NCBI GenBank assembly: GCA_963755085.1
Contig: CAVWIN010000006.1
Span: 39,581-103,580, forward strand
Length of the DNA stretch: 64,000 nucleotides
Reading direction: 5' to 3'
Source: JACVRM01 sp963755085
Lineage (GTDB): Bacteria; Actinomycetota; Thermoleophilia; Gaiellales; Gaiellaceae
The translations under genes were made by a program, and so were the position numbers. How positions within the stretch are numbered: position 1 is the first letter of the stretch; the number at the start of each line of letters is the position of its first letter. Positions 49,887-58,437 of the stretch are shown piece by piece. Under the pieces are notes generated by a model, which saw only the letters and a list, made by a program, of their open reading frames with translations, was not told the DNA's origin and did no database searches.

Positions 49887-50240
49887 CTGGGCGGGATTTG
49901 GCTCACCTTCCCGGCGGCAGGACTGCCGCCCCGGATCCCGAACCGGGGCGGGTGCTCCTCAGACGACGTCATCGCAAGGCCGCGCAGCTCGCGCGGATGC
50001 TGATCCAGCTCGAGCGGAACGCCACCCGGCCGGCTCCGCGGGGGCGGGCGCGGCGGATCTCGCTGCGCAACGCGTAGGGCCTGCGACGGGACCCCGCTCG
50101 TCCGGCGTGGTGTGATGCCCGTGCCGAGGCAAGGACGCAGGGAGCCCCGATAGCCCGCTATCGGGGCGACTGAGGACGCGGCATCGGTGCAGGCAGCGCG
50201 CCGCGACGGACTGACTGCGTTCCGTCGAAGGCCGTCAGGC
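49887..50240. other. Intergenic region between relA and recJ
   Basis: No gene is supported with confidence; a 66-codon plus-strand frame (49877-50077) rich in Arg and Pro is probably not coding. The part 50087-50240 is a structured element described separately. Confidence 0.4.
50087..50240. ncRNA. Structured palindromic element (candidate RNA or dispersed repeat)
   Basis: At least two perfect hairpins: CCCCGATAGC-CC-GCTATCGGGG (50145-50166) and CGACGGA-(10)-TCCGTCG (50204-50227). They are flanked by a partly symmetric GGACGCAGGGAG / GAGGACGCGGC. It ends at the recJ stop in a GGCC...GGCCTAGGCC symmetry. There is no open reading frame of its own. It could be a dispersed repeat, a double terminator or a small RNA. 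Confidence 0.4.
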
Positions 50241-52118
50241 CTAGGCCGCTTCTGCCAGCGCCGCCGGCTCGGCGGCCGCCAGCAGCTCCCGGAACCGCTC
50301 GGACTCGAGCAGGTTCCGCGACGCCGTCCCGCCCGGCTCGAGGCCGAGCTCGTCGAAGACCTCGCGCGCCTGCTCCGTCCAGGCGTCCTCCCCGGCCCGC
50401 CACTGGCCGGCCAGCTCCGCGCGCAGCTGCTCGTAGCGCGGGTCGGTCTCCCAGACGTCGCGGACGACGAGCTGCGGCGCGACCGTGCCGTTCCAGTGGT
50501 TCTCCTCGAGGCGGAAGACGACGTCGAACGGCAGCGGCCGCCGCAGCGAGTCGGCCCGCGCGCCGAAGCCGAAGGCGATGGCCCCGCCGGCCGGGACGCC
50601 TTCGTGGCGGACGCGGAAGCGCAGGTGCTTGCCGTCGCCGACCGTGGCCGGCTCCTGGATCTCGCAGCCGGGCGCCAGCAGCGTGACAGCCGGGTTGCCG
50701 AGCCCGAACGGCTGCAGCCGGCGGAGCTCGGTGCAGAGCTCCGTCGTGAGCTCTCTGCCGCGCACGACGGCGTCCACGACGGTGACCGGCTCGAGATCCG
50801 CGGGCGTGAGCGCTGCGTCGGCGTGCTCGGCGAAGGCGGCCGCGAACGCGGGCACCGCCTCGCGTGTGATCGAGAGGCCGGCGGCGGCGCGGTGCCCGCC
50901 CCAGCGCTCGAGGTGGCCGGCGCACGCGGCGAGCGCGCCGTGCAGGTCGAAGGCGGAGATCGACCGGCCGGAGCCCTTCCAGAGCCCGTCGGTGCCGGCG
51001 ATGAGCACGACCGGGCGGCGGAAGCGCTCGACGAGCCGCGACGCGACGATGCCGACGACGCCTTCGTGCCAGTCCTCGCCGGCGACGACGTACCCGCGGG
51101 CGCGCCGGCGGGCCTCGGGCCATGCCTCGACCTGGGCGACCGCCTCGCGCAGGATCCGGTCCTCGATCATCTGCCGCTCGCGGTTCAGCTCCTCGAGTCG
51201 CTCGGCGAGCGGCTTTGCCGTCTCGTCGTCGGGCGCGAGCAGGAGCTCGAGCGCGATCTCCGCCTCACAGAGCCGGCCGGCGGCGTTGATCCGCGGCGCC
51301 AGGCGGAACGCGATGCCGCCCTCGTCGAGCGTCGCCGGGTCGACGCGGCCAACGCGCATGAGCGCCTTCAGCCCCGGCTTCTGCGTGCGCGCGAGCGCGT
51401 GCATGCCCGCGCGCGCGAGGGCACGGTTCTCGCCCACGAGCGGGACGACGTCGGCGACGGTCGCGATCGCGACCAGGTCGAGATGCTCCTCGAGCGCCGG
51501 ATGGTCGGCGCCGAGCAGCGCCTGGCCGAGCTTGAGCACGACGCCGGTGCCGCACAGCTCCGGGAAGGGGTAGTCGGACGGGCGCGTCGCGACGATCGGG
51601 CAGTCGGGCAGCGTGTCGCCGGGCCGGTGATGGTCGGTGACGACGACCTCGAGCCCGCGCGCGCGGGCGGCGGCGACCTCGTCGACGGCCGTGATCCCGC
51701 AGTCGACGGTGAGGACGAGCCCGCACCCCTCCTTCGCGAACCTGTCGATCGTCCGCATGGACAGCCCGTAGCCCTCGTCGAAGCGGTTCGGCAGGTGCCA
51801 GTCGACGTCGGCGCCGAGCTCGCGCAGGATCGTGACGGCGAGCGCGGTCGCGCAGATGCCGTCGGCGTCGTAGTCGCCGTGCACGCAGATGCGCTTGCCC
51901 GCGTCGATGGCCGCGCGGATCGCCGCGCAGGCGCCCTGCATGTCGCCGAGCAGGAACGGGTCGTGCGCCGGCGCCGCGCCATCGAGGAAGGCGCGGGCGC
52001 TCGCGGCGTCCGCGAACCCGCGCCGGACGAGGACGCGCGCGGTCGTCTCCGTGACGCCGAGCTCGCCTGCGAGGCGGCGCGCGCTGTCCGGATTGCAGGG
52101 GCGGATCGTCCACGACAT
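50241..52118 (-). CDS. recJ: Single-stranded-DNA-specific exonuclease RecJ
   Basis: A 625-residue 5'-3' ssDNA exonuclease for recombination and mismatch repair. DHH-family motifs: CVHGDYDADGICATAL (motif I), VLTVDCGITA (II), VVVTDHHRPGDTLPD (III, DHH) and LVAIATVADVVPL (IV); then the DHHA1 domain with GRSISAFDLHGALAACAGHL and ERWGGHRAAAG, and an OB-type C-terminal domain. ATG 52118 (MSWTIRPC) is preferred over an upstream in-frame ATG, because family members begin with this W-x-I/V motif. Confidence 0.95.
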   Translation of the reverse strand: MSWTIRPCNPDSARRLAGELGVTETTARVLVRRGFADAASARAFLDGAAPAHDPFLLGDMQGACAAIRAAIDAGKRICVHGDYDADGICATALAVTILRELGADVDWHLPNRFDEGYGLSMRTIDRFAKEGCGLVLTVDCGITAVDEVAAARARGLEVVVTDHHRPGDTLPDCPIVATRPSDYPFPELCGTGVVLKLGQALLGADHPALEEHLDLVAIATVADVVPLVGENRALARAGMHALARTQKPGLKALMRVGRVDPATLDEGGIAFRLAPRINAAGRLCEAEIALELLLAPDDETAKPLAERLEELNRERQMIEDRILREAVAQVEAWPEARRRARGYVVAGEDWHEGVVGIVASRLVERFRRPVVLIAGTDGLWKGSGRSISAFDLHGALAACAGHLERWGGHRAAAGLSITREAVPAFAAAFAEHADAALTPADLEPVTVVDAVVRGRELTTELCTELRRLQPFGLGNPAVTLLAPGCEIQEPATVGDGKHLRFRVRHEGVPAGGAIAFGFGARADSLRRPLPFDVVFRLEENHWNGTVAPQLVVRDVWETDPRYEQLRAELAGQWRAGEDAWTEQAREVFDELGLEPGGTASRNLLESERFRELLAAAEPAALAEAA

Positions 52119-52252
52119 CGGACACCTGACCGTACGGCGGGAGCCGGACGGCACTCGGCCCGCGAACCGGGTTTGCGCCGCATCGGACCGTGACGAATCC
52201 GTGCCGGAAGCGTCACGGGGCTGCCGCCGATCCCCGGGCTATCCTCCGGCGC

Positions 52253-52708
52253 GTGACGCAGCCGAACTACTCCTCGGGGGAGGACTACGTCGTCGAGTTC
52301 CTCGGCTACGAGTTCGCGTTCAACGCGCTCGATTTCGAGGAGCGCGTCGTCGCGGCGGCCGTGCGGTTGGGCCTGATCCCGGACAACGACCTGGACGACG
52401 ACGAGACCGCCGACCTGGTCGAGCTGGCCGCGGACGGCCGTATCGAGGAGCCCCAGAGCCGGCTCGGCACCTACCTGGTGCGCAACTGGGACCGCGTCGG
52501 GCTGGTCGGGAGCGAGTCGCTGGTCTACTGGCTGCGCAAGCTCGTCTTCCGCGGCGCGTGGCTCGACCACCGCGTCAAGGAGGGGCTGCTCGAGGTCGCG
52601 TGGGACGACGACCAGGCTGAGTTCGGGTACCGCAACCCGAATGGCGACCGGGCGCTGCTCGACCTCGCACTCGTGCCGTCATGGCACGAGGTGCAGTACC
52701 GGCCCTAG
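52253..52708 (+). CDS. Hypothetical protein divergent from recJ
   Basis: A 151-residue acidic protein, GTG start at 52253 (VTQPNYSSGEDYVVEFLGYE); a longer frame upstream overlaps the intergenic region and lacks conserved character. The protein alternates helices and strands, with DLVELAADGRIEEPQSRLGT and a Trp-rich middle (VYWLRKLVFRGAWLDHRVKE). I do not recognise a family. Confidence 0.6.
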   Translation: MTQPNYSSGEDYVVEFLGYEFAFNALDFEERVVAAAVRLGLIPDNDLDDDETADLVELAADGRIEEPQSRLGTYLVRNWDRVGLVGSESLVYWLRKLVFRGAWLDHRVKEGLLEVAWDDDQAEFGYRNPNGDRALLDLALVPSWHEVQYRP

Positions 52709-52884
52709 CGCCTGAGAAGACGTCTGGCGGCGACGGCGACCGTCCCCGCGCCGGCGGCCAGCAGGCCGAGGGCGTTTGTGGTTGCGCACGCCCGGCACGC
52801 GTTGCAGCAGCCGGTCGCGATGGGCGCATGCTCGCTGTACCGGACGGCGACCTCGGCAACCTTGCCTGTCCAGATCTGCTTCAC
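52705..52884 (-). CDS. Small Cys-rich membrane-type peptide
   Basis: A 59-residue frame, GTG at 52884: VKQIWTGKVAEVAVRYSEHA, then PIATGCCNACRACATTNALG and a hydrophobic tail ending in ARRLLRR. The CCNACRAC cluster and Ala/Leu-rich tail give it the look of a real short protein, with a possible metal site and a membrane-associated helix. It overlaps the plus-strand hypothetical stop by four bases. Evidence is compositional only. Confidence 0.45.
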   Translation of the reverse strand: MKQIWTGKVAEVAVRYSEHAPIATGCCNACRACATTNALGLLAAGAGTVAVAARRLLRR

Positions 52885-52908
52885 GAGTTCAGTATGACCA
52901 CGCTTCCT

Positions 52909-52947
52909 GTGCCAGGCACTCTGCCGGGCGCATACAGAGCCTGGCAC
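52909..52947 (-). terminator. Hairpin downstream of ruvB
   Basis: GTGCCAGG/CCTGGCAC (8 bp) plus CTCTG/CAGAG inner stem, followed on the plus strand by a doubled GGGGACAGCC. It lies 28 bp beyond the ruvB stop and probably ends the ruvCAB transcript. Confidence 0.5.
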
Positions 52948-52974
52948 CACCATTGGGGACAGCCGGGGACAGCC

Positions 52975-53994
52975 CTAGAAGAGGCTGCGGTCGGGCTCGG
53001 CGGTTGCGCCCACGTGCGCCCGCCCGAGCGCCGTGATCACGCGCCCGCGCGGCGTGCGCTGGATGAAGCCGAGCTGGAGCAGGTACGGCTCGTAGACGTC
53101 CTCGATCGTGTCCGGCTCCTCCCCGAGCGCGACCGCGAGCGTCGACAGCCCGACGGGGCCGCCCTCGAACTTGTGCGCGATCGCCTGCAGCAGCTCGCGG
53201 TCGGTGCGTTCCAGCCCCTGGTCGTCGACCTCGTGCAGCTCCAGCGCCTCGTCGGCGATGGCGGCGGTGATCGCGCCCTGGTGGCGAACCTCGGCGACGT
53301 CGCGCACGCGGCGCAGGATGCGGTTCGCGATCCGCGGCGTCCCACGGGACCGCCGCGCGATCTCGTCCGCCGCCTCGTCCACCATCTCCACGCCCAGGAT
53401 GCGCGCCGAGCGGCGCACGATCGTTGCCAGTTCCTCCGGCTCGTAGTACCCGAGCCGGAACGTCATGCCGAAGCGGTCGCGGAGCGGCGTCGTCAGGAGC
53501 CCGGTGCGCGTCGTCGCGCCGACGAGCGTGAAGGGCGGCACGTCGAGCGTCAGCGTCCGCGCCGCCGGCCCCTGGCCCACGATGATGTCAAGCCGGAAGT
53601 CCTCGAGCGCCGGGTACAGCACTTCCTCGACGGCGCGGTTGAGGCGGTGGATCTCGTCGACGAAAAGGACATCGCGCGACTCGAGCGCGGTCAGGATCGC
53701 GGCCATATCGCCCTTCCGCTCGAGCGCGGGGCCGGCGATCGTGCGGATGCCGACGCCGAGCTCCTCGTGGATGATGAACGACAGGCTCGTCTTGCCCAGC
53801 CCGGGCGGCCCGACGAGCAGCACGTGGTCGAGCGCCTCGCCGCGCGAGATCGCCGCGTCAAGCGCAATGCGCAGCTGCTCCTTGACCCGCTCCTGCCCGA
53901 CGAAGTCCTCGAGCCGGCGCGGGCGCAGCGAGCGCTCGACCTCGTCGTCGTCCGGCTTCAGGGCCGGAGCCAGGAACTGCTCCGTTTCCGTCAT
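52975..53994 (-). CDS. ruvB: Holliday junction branch migration helicase RuvB
   Basis: A 339-residue AAA+ motor that drives Holliday junction branch migration with RuvA. Walker A GPPGLGKTSL near residue 64, Walker B LFVDEIHRLN, sensor GATTRTGLLTTPLRDRFG, and the C-terminal winged helix with DDQGLERTDRELLQAI and FIQRTPRGRVITALG. Length is normal. ATG 53994 overlaps the ruvA stop (ATGA). Confidence 0.97.
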   Translation of the reverse strand: MTETEQFLAPALKPDDDEVERSLRPRRLEDFVGQERVKEQLRIALDAAISRGEALDHVLLVGPPGLGKTSLSFIIHEELGVGIRTIAGPALERKGDMAAILTALESRDVLFVDEIHRLNRAVEEVLYPALEDFRLDIIVGQGPAARTLTLDVPPFTLVGATTRTGLLTTPLRDRFGMTFRLGYYEPEELATIVRRSARILGVEMVDEAADEIARRSRGTPRIANRILRRVRDVAEVRHQGAITAAIADEALELHEVDDQGLERTDRELLQAIAHKFEGGPVGLSTLAVALGEEPDTIEDVYEPYLLQLGFIQRTPRGRVITALGRAHVGATAEPDRSLF

Positions 53995-54554
53995 GCCGCC
54001 TTGAGCGCCAGCCGAACGCGCTCTTCGGCCGGGAGGTCGGGATCGACCTCGGCGAGCGCCCGCTCGGCCTCCACGAGCGAGTAGCCGAGCTCGACGAGCG
54101 CGTCGCGCGCGACCAGCGTGTCCGCGGGCGCCACGGCCGGCGAGGGGATCGCCTCGGCGCTGACCTTCTCGCGCAGCTCGAGCACGACCCGCTGGGCCGT
54201 CTTCTTGCCGATGCCGGGAATGGCCTCGAACCGCGCGGTGTCCTCCAGCACGATCGCGCGCCGGAGCTCCGCGGTGGTCGAGCCCGAGATGATCGCGAGC
54301 GCGACCTTCGGCCCGATCCCGGTCACGCTGAGCAGCGCCTGGAAGAGCTCGCGCTCGTCGGCGTCGGCGAAGCCGTAGAGCTGCATGACGTCCTCGCGCA
54401 CGTGCAGGTGCGTCTCGAGCGTGACCTCGTCGCCCTCGCGCGCCCGCCGCCGCGCCCGCGCAGTCGCCTGCACGAGGTAGCCGACGCCGTTGACATCGAC
54501 GACCACTCCGTCCGCGGATTCCCCGGCGAGCCGGCCGCGCAGCCGCGCGATCAC
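53991..54554 (-). CDS. ruvA: Holliday junction DNA helicase subunit RuvA
   Basis: A 187-residue tetrameric junction-binding protein. N-terminal OB fold (VIARLRGRLAGESADGVVVD; THLHVREDVMQLYGF), two helix-hairpin-helix motifs (VTGIGPKVALAIISG, IPGIGKKTAQRVVLELR) and a C-terminal RuvB-binding domain (DALVELGYSLVEAERAL). The GTG start at 54554 overlaps the ruvC stop (GTGA). Confidence 0.96.
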   Translation of the reverse strand: MIARLRGRLAGESADGVVVDVNGVGYLVQATARARRRAREGDEVTLETHLHVREDVMQLYGFADADERELFQALLSVTGIGPKVALAIISGSTTAELRRAIVLEDTARFEAIPGIGKKTAQRVVLELREKVSAEAIPSPAVAPADTLVARDALVELGYSLVEAERALAEVDPDLPAEERVRLALKAA

Positions 54555-55042
54555 CCGGCCACCGCCTTGAGGAGCGGCGGCGCCAGCGCGTGGCAGATCG
54601 CCACCGCGAGGGCGTCCGACGCATGGTCGGGCGTCGGCCGCTTCTCCATCTTCAGGATCGACTGCACCATGCGCTGCACCTGCGCCTTCTCGGCGCGCCC
54701 GTAGCCGCAGACCGCCTGCTTCACGCGCGCCGGCGCATACTCGGTGCAGGGGACGTCGTGCGCGGCCGAGGCGACCAGCACGGCGCCGCGCGCCTGCCCG
54801 ACGGAGAGTGCGGTGCGGGCGTCGACGCCGACGAAGGACTCCTCCATCGCGACGGCCGCCGGCTCGTGCTCCTCGATGAGCTCGACGACCCCGTCGAAGA
54901 TCGTCTTGAGCCGGGTCGCGGGGTGGTCGCCGGCGCGTGTCCTCCACGTGCCGTGCTCGAGCGCGCGCAACCGGTTTCCGTCGAGCTGGACGAGTCCGTA
55001 CCCGCAAGCAGCCGTCCCGGGGTCGATGCCGAGAACCTTCAC
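54551..55042 (-). CDS. ruvC: Holliday junction resolvase RuvC
   Basis: A 163-residue RNase H-fold endonuclease that cleaves Holliday junctions. Catalytic acidic residues in LGIDPGTAACGYG (Asp), VAMEESFVG (Glu) and HASDALAVAICHA (Asp pair) are intact, with RVKQAVCGYGRAEKAQVQRM the DNA-binding segment. ATG 55042 is first in the ruvCAB operon and divergent from the secreted-protein gene. Confidence 0.96.
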   Translation of the reverse strand: MKVLGIDPGTAACGYGLVQLDGNRLRALEHGTWRTRAGDHPATRLKTIFDGVVELIEEHEPAAVAMEESFVGVDARTALSVGQARGAVLVASAAHDVPCTEYAPARVKQAVCGYGRAEKAQVQRMVQSILKMEKRPTPDHASDALAVAICHALAPPLLKAVAG

Positions 55043-55102
55043 GGAGAGACAGTAGGCCGCGCGGCGGACGACTCCTTCAGGGCCCGCCGATACCCTCAGC
55101 GC

Positions 55103-55945
55103 GTGCGCAGGGTCATGTTCGCGGCGCTCGGAGGGGCGGCGGCGCTCGCCGCTGCGGCTTCTGCGTGGGCCGGAGACGTCCAGACGTTCCAGGTCGCCGC
55201 CGCCGGCCAGCCGGCCACGGCGGGCTTCGCGCCCGACGTCGCGCTCACGATCGAGTCACCCGGCGCTTATGTCGCCCAGTCCCCCGGCCTGTGGGCCGGG
55301 CCCGCGGCGCAGACGGGCACCGCCACGATGGGCTGGGCGGTGACGTTCCGCGACCGCACCACCGATCCGGCCACCACGGCGGCCGCCGCGAACACGAACG
55401 GCTGGCCGCTCGACCAGAAGTACAGCATCTCGATCCCGCTCTACGTAAGCGGGCATCTCGTCGGGACGCTGCCCGCCTATGCCGTGATCACGCAGTCGGG
55501 CGGCGACGCGAAGGCGCGGTTCGAGGCGTCGCTTGCCGTGCCGCTCAGCATCGGTGCTCAGGCGGTCGTCCACTACACGACGCCGACGCCGGCGACGGAC
55601 ACGAATCTCGTCAACGGGATCCTCGCGTCGACGTGGAACCGCGGGCAGATCCTGCAGGCGCTCTCGCTCGTGCGCGTGCAGGGCAACCTCGCGCCGAAGA
55701 CGATCTCCGTCCGGCTCGATCCCCGGCGCGGGCAGCTCTATGGCCGGGTCGTCGACCCGTTCTTCAACCCGCTCGTCGGCGTGCCGGTCGTCGAGCAGCG
55801 CTGGAACGGCACCGGGTGGCGCAAGGTGAGCGTCACCCACACGAAGGCTGACGGGACCTACCGTGTCGGCGCCGCCGCCGGGCGCCTGCGCACCATCGTG
55901 GTGAACGGCACGACGAGCCTGGCGAGCGCCGAGATCCGGCGCTAG
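55103..55945 (+). CDS. Secreted protein with C-terminal beta domain, function unknown
   Basis: A 280-residue exported protein. Signal peptide at residues 1-27 (VRRVMFAALGGAAALAAAAS, then AWA). The mature part is Ser/Thr/Ala-rich beta structure with no Cys (TAGFAPDVALTIESPGAYVA, YSISIPLYVSGHLVGTLPAY), and the last 80 residues form a carboxypeptidase-regulatory-like or Ig-like domain (GQLYGRVVDPFFNPLVGVPV, TKADGTYRVGAAAGR). Start GTG 55103; an in-frame ATG at 55115 is possible. Its stop overlaps yebC tail to tail. Confidence 0.7.
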   Translation: MRRVMFAALGGAAALAAAASAWAGDVQTFQVAAAGQPATAGFAPDVALTIESPGAYVAQSPGLWAGPAAQTGTATMGWAVTFRDRTTDPATTAAAANTNGWPLDQKYSISIPLYVSGHLVGTLPAYAVITQSGGDAKARFEASLAVPLSIGAQAVVHYTTPTPATDTNLVNGILASTWNRGQILQALSLVRVQGNLAPKTISVRLDPRRGQLYGRVVDPFFNPLVGVPVVEQRWNGTGWRKVSVTHTKADGTYRVGAAAGRLRTIVVNGTTSLASAEIRR

Positions 55946-56697
55946 CCGGCGACCGTCTCGAGCACGCGCTCGGGAATGTCGAAGTTCGCGTAGACGTCCT
56001 GGACATCGTCGTTCTCCTCGAGCGCGTCCATCAGCCGCACGATCTTCTTCGCCGCCGACTCGTCGTCGACCTCGACCGTCGTCTTCGGGAGCATCGTCAC
56101 CTCGGCCGAGTCGACCGTGAACCCGGCCGCCTCGACCGCCGCCCGGACGCCCGCGAGATCCTCCGGCGCCGCGGTGATGCGGAACTGCGACTCGTCGCGC
56201 TCGATGTCCTCCGCCCCGCCCTCGGCGGCCGCGAGCATCAGCTCGTCCTCGTCGACGCCGCTCGCGTCGACGAGCACGAGCCCGGTGCGCTCGAACAACC
56301 AGGCGACCGCACCGGTCGCGCCGAGGTTGCCGTCGTTCTTCGCGAACAGGTGCCGGACGTCGGCGGCCGTGCGGTTGCGGTTGTCCGTCAGCGCCTCGAC
56401 GAGCACGGCTACGCCGCTCGGCCCGTAGCCCTCGTAGAGGACCGTCTCGTAGGCGTCCGCGTCGGCGTCGGTGCCGGCGCCCTTGGCGATCGCGCGGTCG
56501 ATGTTGTCCTTCGGCATCGAATAGGAACGCGCCTTCTCGATCGCGTTCTGGAGCGCGAGGTTGCCGGCCGGGTCGCCGCCTCCCTCCCGTGCCGCGACGA
56601 TGATCGCGCGCGAGAGCTTGGAGAAGAGCTTGCCGCGTTTCGCGTCCGCCGCGCCCTTCTTGTGCTTGATCGACGACCACTTGCTATGCCCGGACAT
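55942..56697 (-). CDS. yebC: YebC/PmpR-family regulatory protein
   Basis: A 251-residue TACO1/YebC protein. The diagnostic N terminus MSGHSKWSSIKHKKGAADAK is followed by LFSKLSRAIIVAAREGGGDP, SMPKDNIDRAIAKGAG and YEGYGPSGVAVLVEALTDNR. Members act as transcription or translation regulators; recent work on the family stresses translation through polyproline stretches. ATG 56697 overlaps the pdxT 3' end by 14 bp. Confidence 0.95.
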   Translation of the reverse strand: MSGHSKWSSIKHKKGAADAKRGKLFSKLSRAIIVAAREGGGDPAGNLALQNAIEKARSYSMPKDNIDRAIAKGAGTDADADAYETVLYEGYGPSGVAVLVEALTDNRNRTAADVRHLFAKNDGNLGATGAVAWLFERTGLVLVDASGVDEDELMLAAAEGGAEDIERDESQFRITAAPEDLAGVRAAVEAAGFTVDSAEVTMLPKTTVEVDDESAAKKIVRLMDALEENDDVQDVYANFDIPERVLETVAG

Positions 56698-57238
56698 GCG
56701 CCTCCTCTGCGACCAGTTGCAGGAACAGCTTGTGGATTCTCGTGTCGTCGGTCAGCTCCGGGTGGAACGACGCGACGATGAAGCGGCCCTCACGGACCAG
56801 GACCGGCTCGCCTGCGAGCTCGGCGAGGACCTCGACGTCCGGCCCGGCGTCGCGGACGCGCGGGGCGCGGATGAAGACCCCGCGCAACGGCTCGGGATCG
56901 CCCTCGAGCGTGAGGTCGGCTTCGAAGCTCGCGACCTGTCGCCCGTAGGCGTTGCGGTCGACGTCGATGTCGACGAGCCCGAGATGCGAGCGGTCGAGCA
57001 CGATCATCCCCGCGCAGGTGCCGAAGACCGGGCGCGTGAACTCGCGTACCGCGTCCTCCAGCCCGTAGAGGCGCATGAGCCGCATGAACGTCGTCGATTC
57101 GCCGCCCGGGATGACGAGACCGTCGAGGCCCTCGAGCTGCTCGGGCTTCCGCACCTCGACCGCGTCGGCGCCGAGCCGGCGGAGGACGGCAAGGTGCTCG
57201 CGCACGTTTCCCTGCAGGGCGAGGACGCCGATTCGCAT
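56684..57238 (-). CDS. pdxT: Pyridoxal 5'-phosphate synthase glutaminase subunit PdxT
   Basis: A 184-residue class I glutaminase that supplies ammonia to PdxS for PLP synthesis. The nucleophile Cys is in FGTCAGMIVL near residue 74, the oxyanion loop is PGGESTTFMRLM, and the His/Glu pair is in VASFHPELTDD. Family start MRIGVLALQGNVREHL is present at ATG 57238. It lies downstream of pdxS, with a DHFR-like and a TPR gene in between. Confidence 0.96.
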   Translation of the reverse strand: MRIGVLALQGNVREHLAVLRRLGADAVEVRKPEQLEGLDGLVIPGGESTTFMRLMRLYGLEDAVREFTRPVFGTCAGMIVLDRSHLGLVDIDVDRNAYGRQVASFEADLTLEGDPEPLRGVFIRAPRVRDAGPDVEVLAELAGEPVLVREGRFIVASFHPELTDDTRIHKLFLQLVAEEAHVRA

Positions 57239-57247
57239 GCGATCAGT

Positions 57248-57922
57248 TTAGGCGCGCTCCAGCTCGTCGAGCTCGGGCCCGAACAGCGCCAGCGCACGCT
57301 CGGCGCCGAGCCCGACGAGGATGGCGCGCGCCTCGCGTGCGCGCTCCGCGGCGCCCTCCCGGTCGCCGCGCCGCGCGCGGAGCTCGGCCACGGCGGCGAG
57401 CTGCGCTGCGATGCCTGCCTGCCAGCCCGCGGGGCGCCGCAGCTCGAGCGCCTCCTCGTGGCGGCGCTCGGCCGACGCCGCGTCGCCGGCCTCGTCGTCG
57501 CAGAAGGCGATATGGCGGAGCGCGTACGACGCCGTGACGTCGTCGGCCGCCCGCGCGTACGACTCCTCGAAGAGCGGCCGTGCGGTGCTGTGGTCGCCGC
57601 GGACGACCTGATGGACCAGCCCGACATGGAAGAGCGACTCGGCAACGCCGGGCTCGTCGCCGATCTCCCGCCGGATGGCAAGTGCCTGATCGAAGAGCTC
57701 CATCTCCGCGGGCGGCTCGCCGCGCGAGCGGTCGCGCAGGAACTCGCCGTGCAGCGCGAGGCCGCGGCGCGAGAGCGCGAACGCCTCCAGCGAGCGGTCG
57801 CCGCGTTCGGCGGCCGCGCGCTCCACGTCGGCAATCGCAGCCTCCAGCTCGGCGCTGCGGTCACGGATGAGCAGGTTCTCCTCTGCGAGATCGAGCACCC
57901 GCTCGACGAGCGGTTCGGTCAC
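57248..57922 (-). CDS. TPR-repeat protein between pdxS and pdxT
   Basis: A 224-residue all-helical protein. TPR-like units: FDQALAIRREIGDEPGVAES, LFHVGLVHQVVRGDHSTARP, ASYALRHIAFCDDEAGDAAS and AAERAREARAILVGLG. It resembles the TPR tails of actinobacterial cyclase/LuxR proteins but is free-standing. GTG start overlaps the DHFR-like stop (GTGA). The function is unknown. Confidence 0.75.
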   Translation of the reverse strand: MTEPLVERVLDLAEENLLIRDRSAELEAAIADVERAAAERGDRSLEAFALSRRGLALHGEFLRDRSRGEPPAEMELFDQALAIRREIGDEPGVAESLFHVGLVHQVVRGDHSTARPLFEESYARAADDVTASYALRHIAFCDDEAGDAASAERRHEEALELRRPAGWQAGIAAQLAAVAELRARRGDREGAAERAREARAILVGLGAERALALFGPELDELERA

Positions 57923-58437
57923 TTGACCACCGCGTAGCGCGCGCAGGCGAAGTCCACGTTGCGCTCGAGCTCTTCGAGCCGCAGCTCGACGTGGCGCGGC
58001 AGCAGCGGAGCGCCGGCGCCAAGCGTGACCGGAGCGATGTAGACGATCACCTCGTCGAGCAGGCCCGCCGCGGCGAACTGCCCAGCGAGGTCGCCGCCCC
58101 CGACGATCCAGCGGTTCCGGCCGCCCGCAGCCGCCAGCATCTCGGCGTGCGCCGGCGCGACGTCACCGCTCGCGAACCGGACGTGCTCCGAGGCCGACTC
58201 CAGCTGCCGGTGCGTGAAGACCCAGGAGGGCAGCTCGTAGGGCCAGGACTCGCCGTGCTCGACGATCCACGCGTAGGTCGTCGCCCCCATCGCCACGGCG
58301 CCAACCTCCGCGTAGAAATCGGTGTAGCTGAGCGGCCCGCCCCGGTCCTGCTCGCGCGTGAACAGCCACTCGAGCGACTCGCCCGGCCCCGCGATGAAGC
58401 CGTCGAGGGAGGTGGCCGTGTAGTACTGGGTTACCAG
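57919..58437 (-). CDS. Dihydrofolate reductase-like (RibD C-terminal type) protein
   Basis: A protein of about 172 residues of the YyaP/RibD_C family, reductases of unknown substrate. It has YYTATSLDGFIAGPGESLEW at the N terminus, AVAMGATTYAWI (substrate loop), RNRWIVGGGDLAGQFAAAG (NADPH site) and VIVYIAPVTLGAGAPLLP. No ATG, GTG or TTG lies near the conserved N terminus: the codons before it are CTG (58437) and GTA, overlapping the pdxS stop. Either CTG is used by coupling to pdxS or the start is damaged. Confidence 0.75.
   Translation of the reverse strand: MVTQYYTATSLDGFIAGPGESLEWLFTREQDRGGPLSYTDFYAEVGAVAMGATTYAWIVEHGESWPYELPSWVFTHRQLESASEHVRFASGDVAPAHAEMLAAAGGRNRWIVGGGDLAGQFAAAGLLDEVIVYIAPVTLGAGAPLLPRHVELRLEELERNVDFACARYAVVK

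Noticed and set aside
49877..50077. A 66-codon plus-strand frame between relA and recJ
   Set aside because: Arg/Pro-rich, no clear start or RBS, and it overlaps the relA promoter region.
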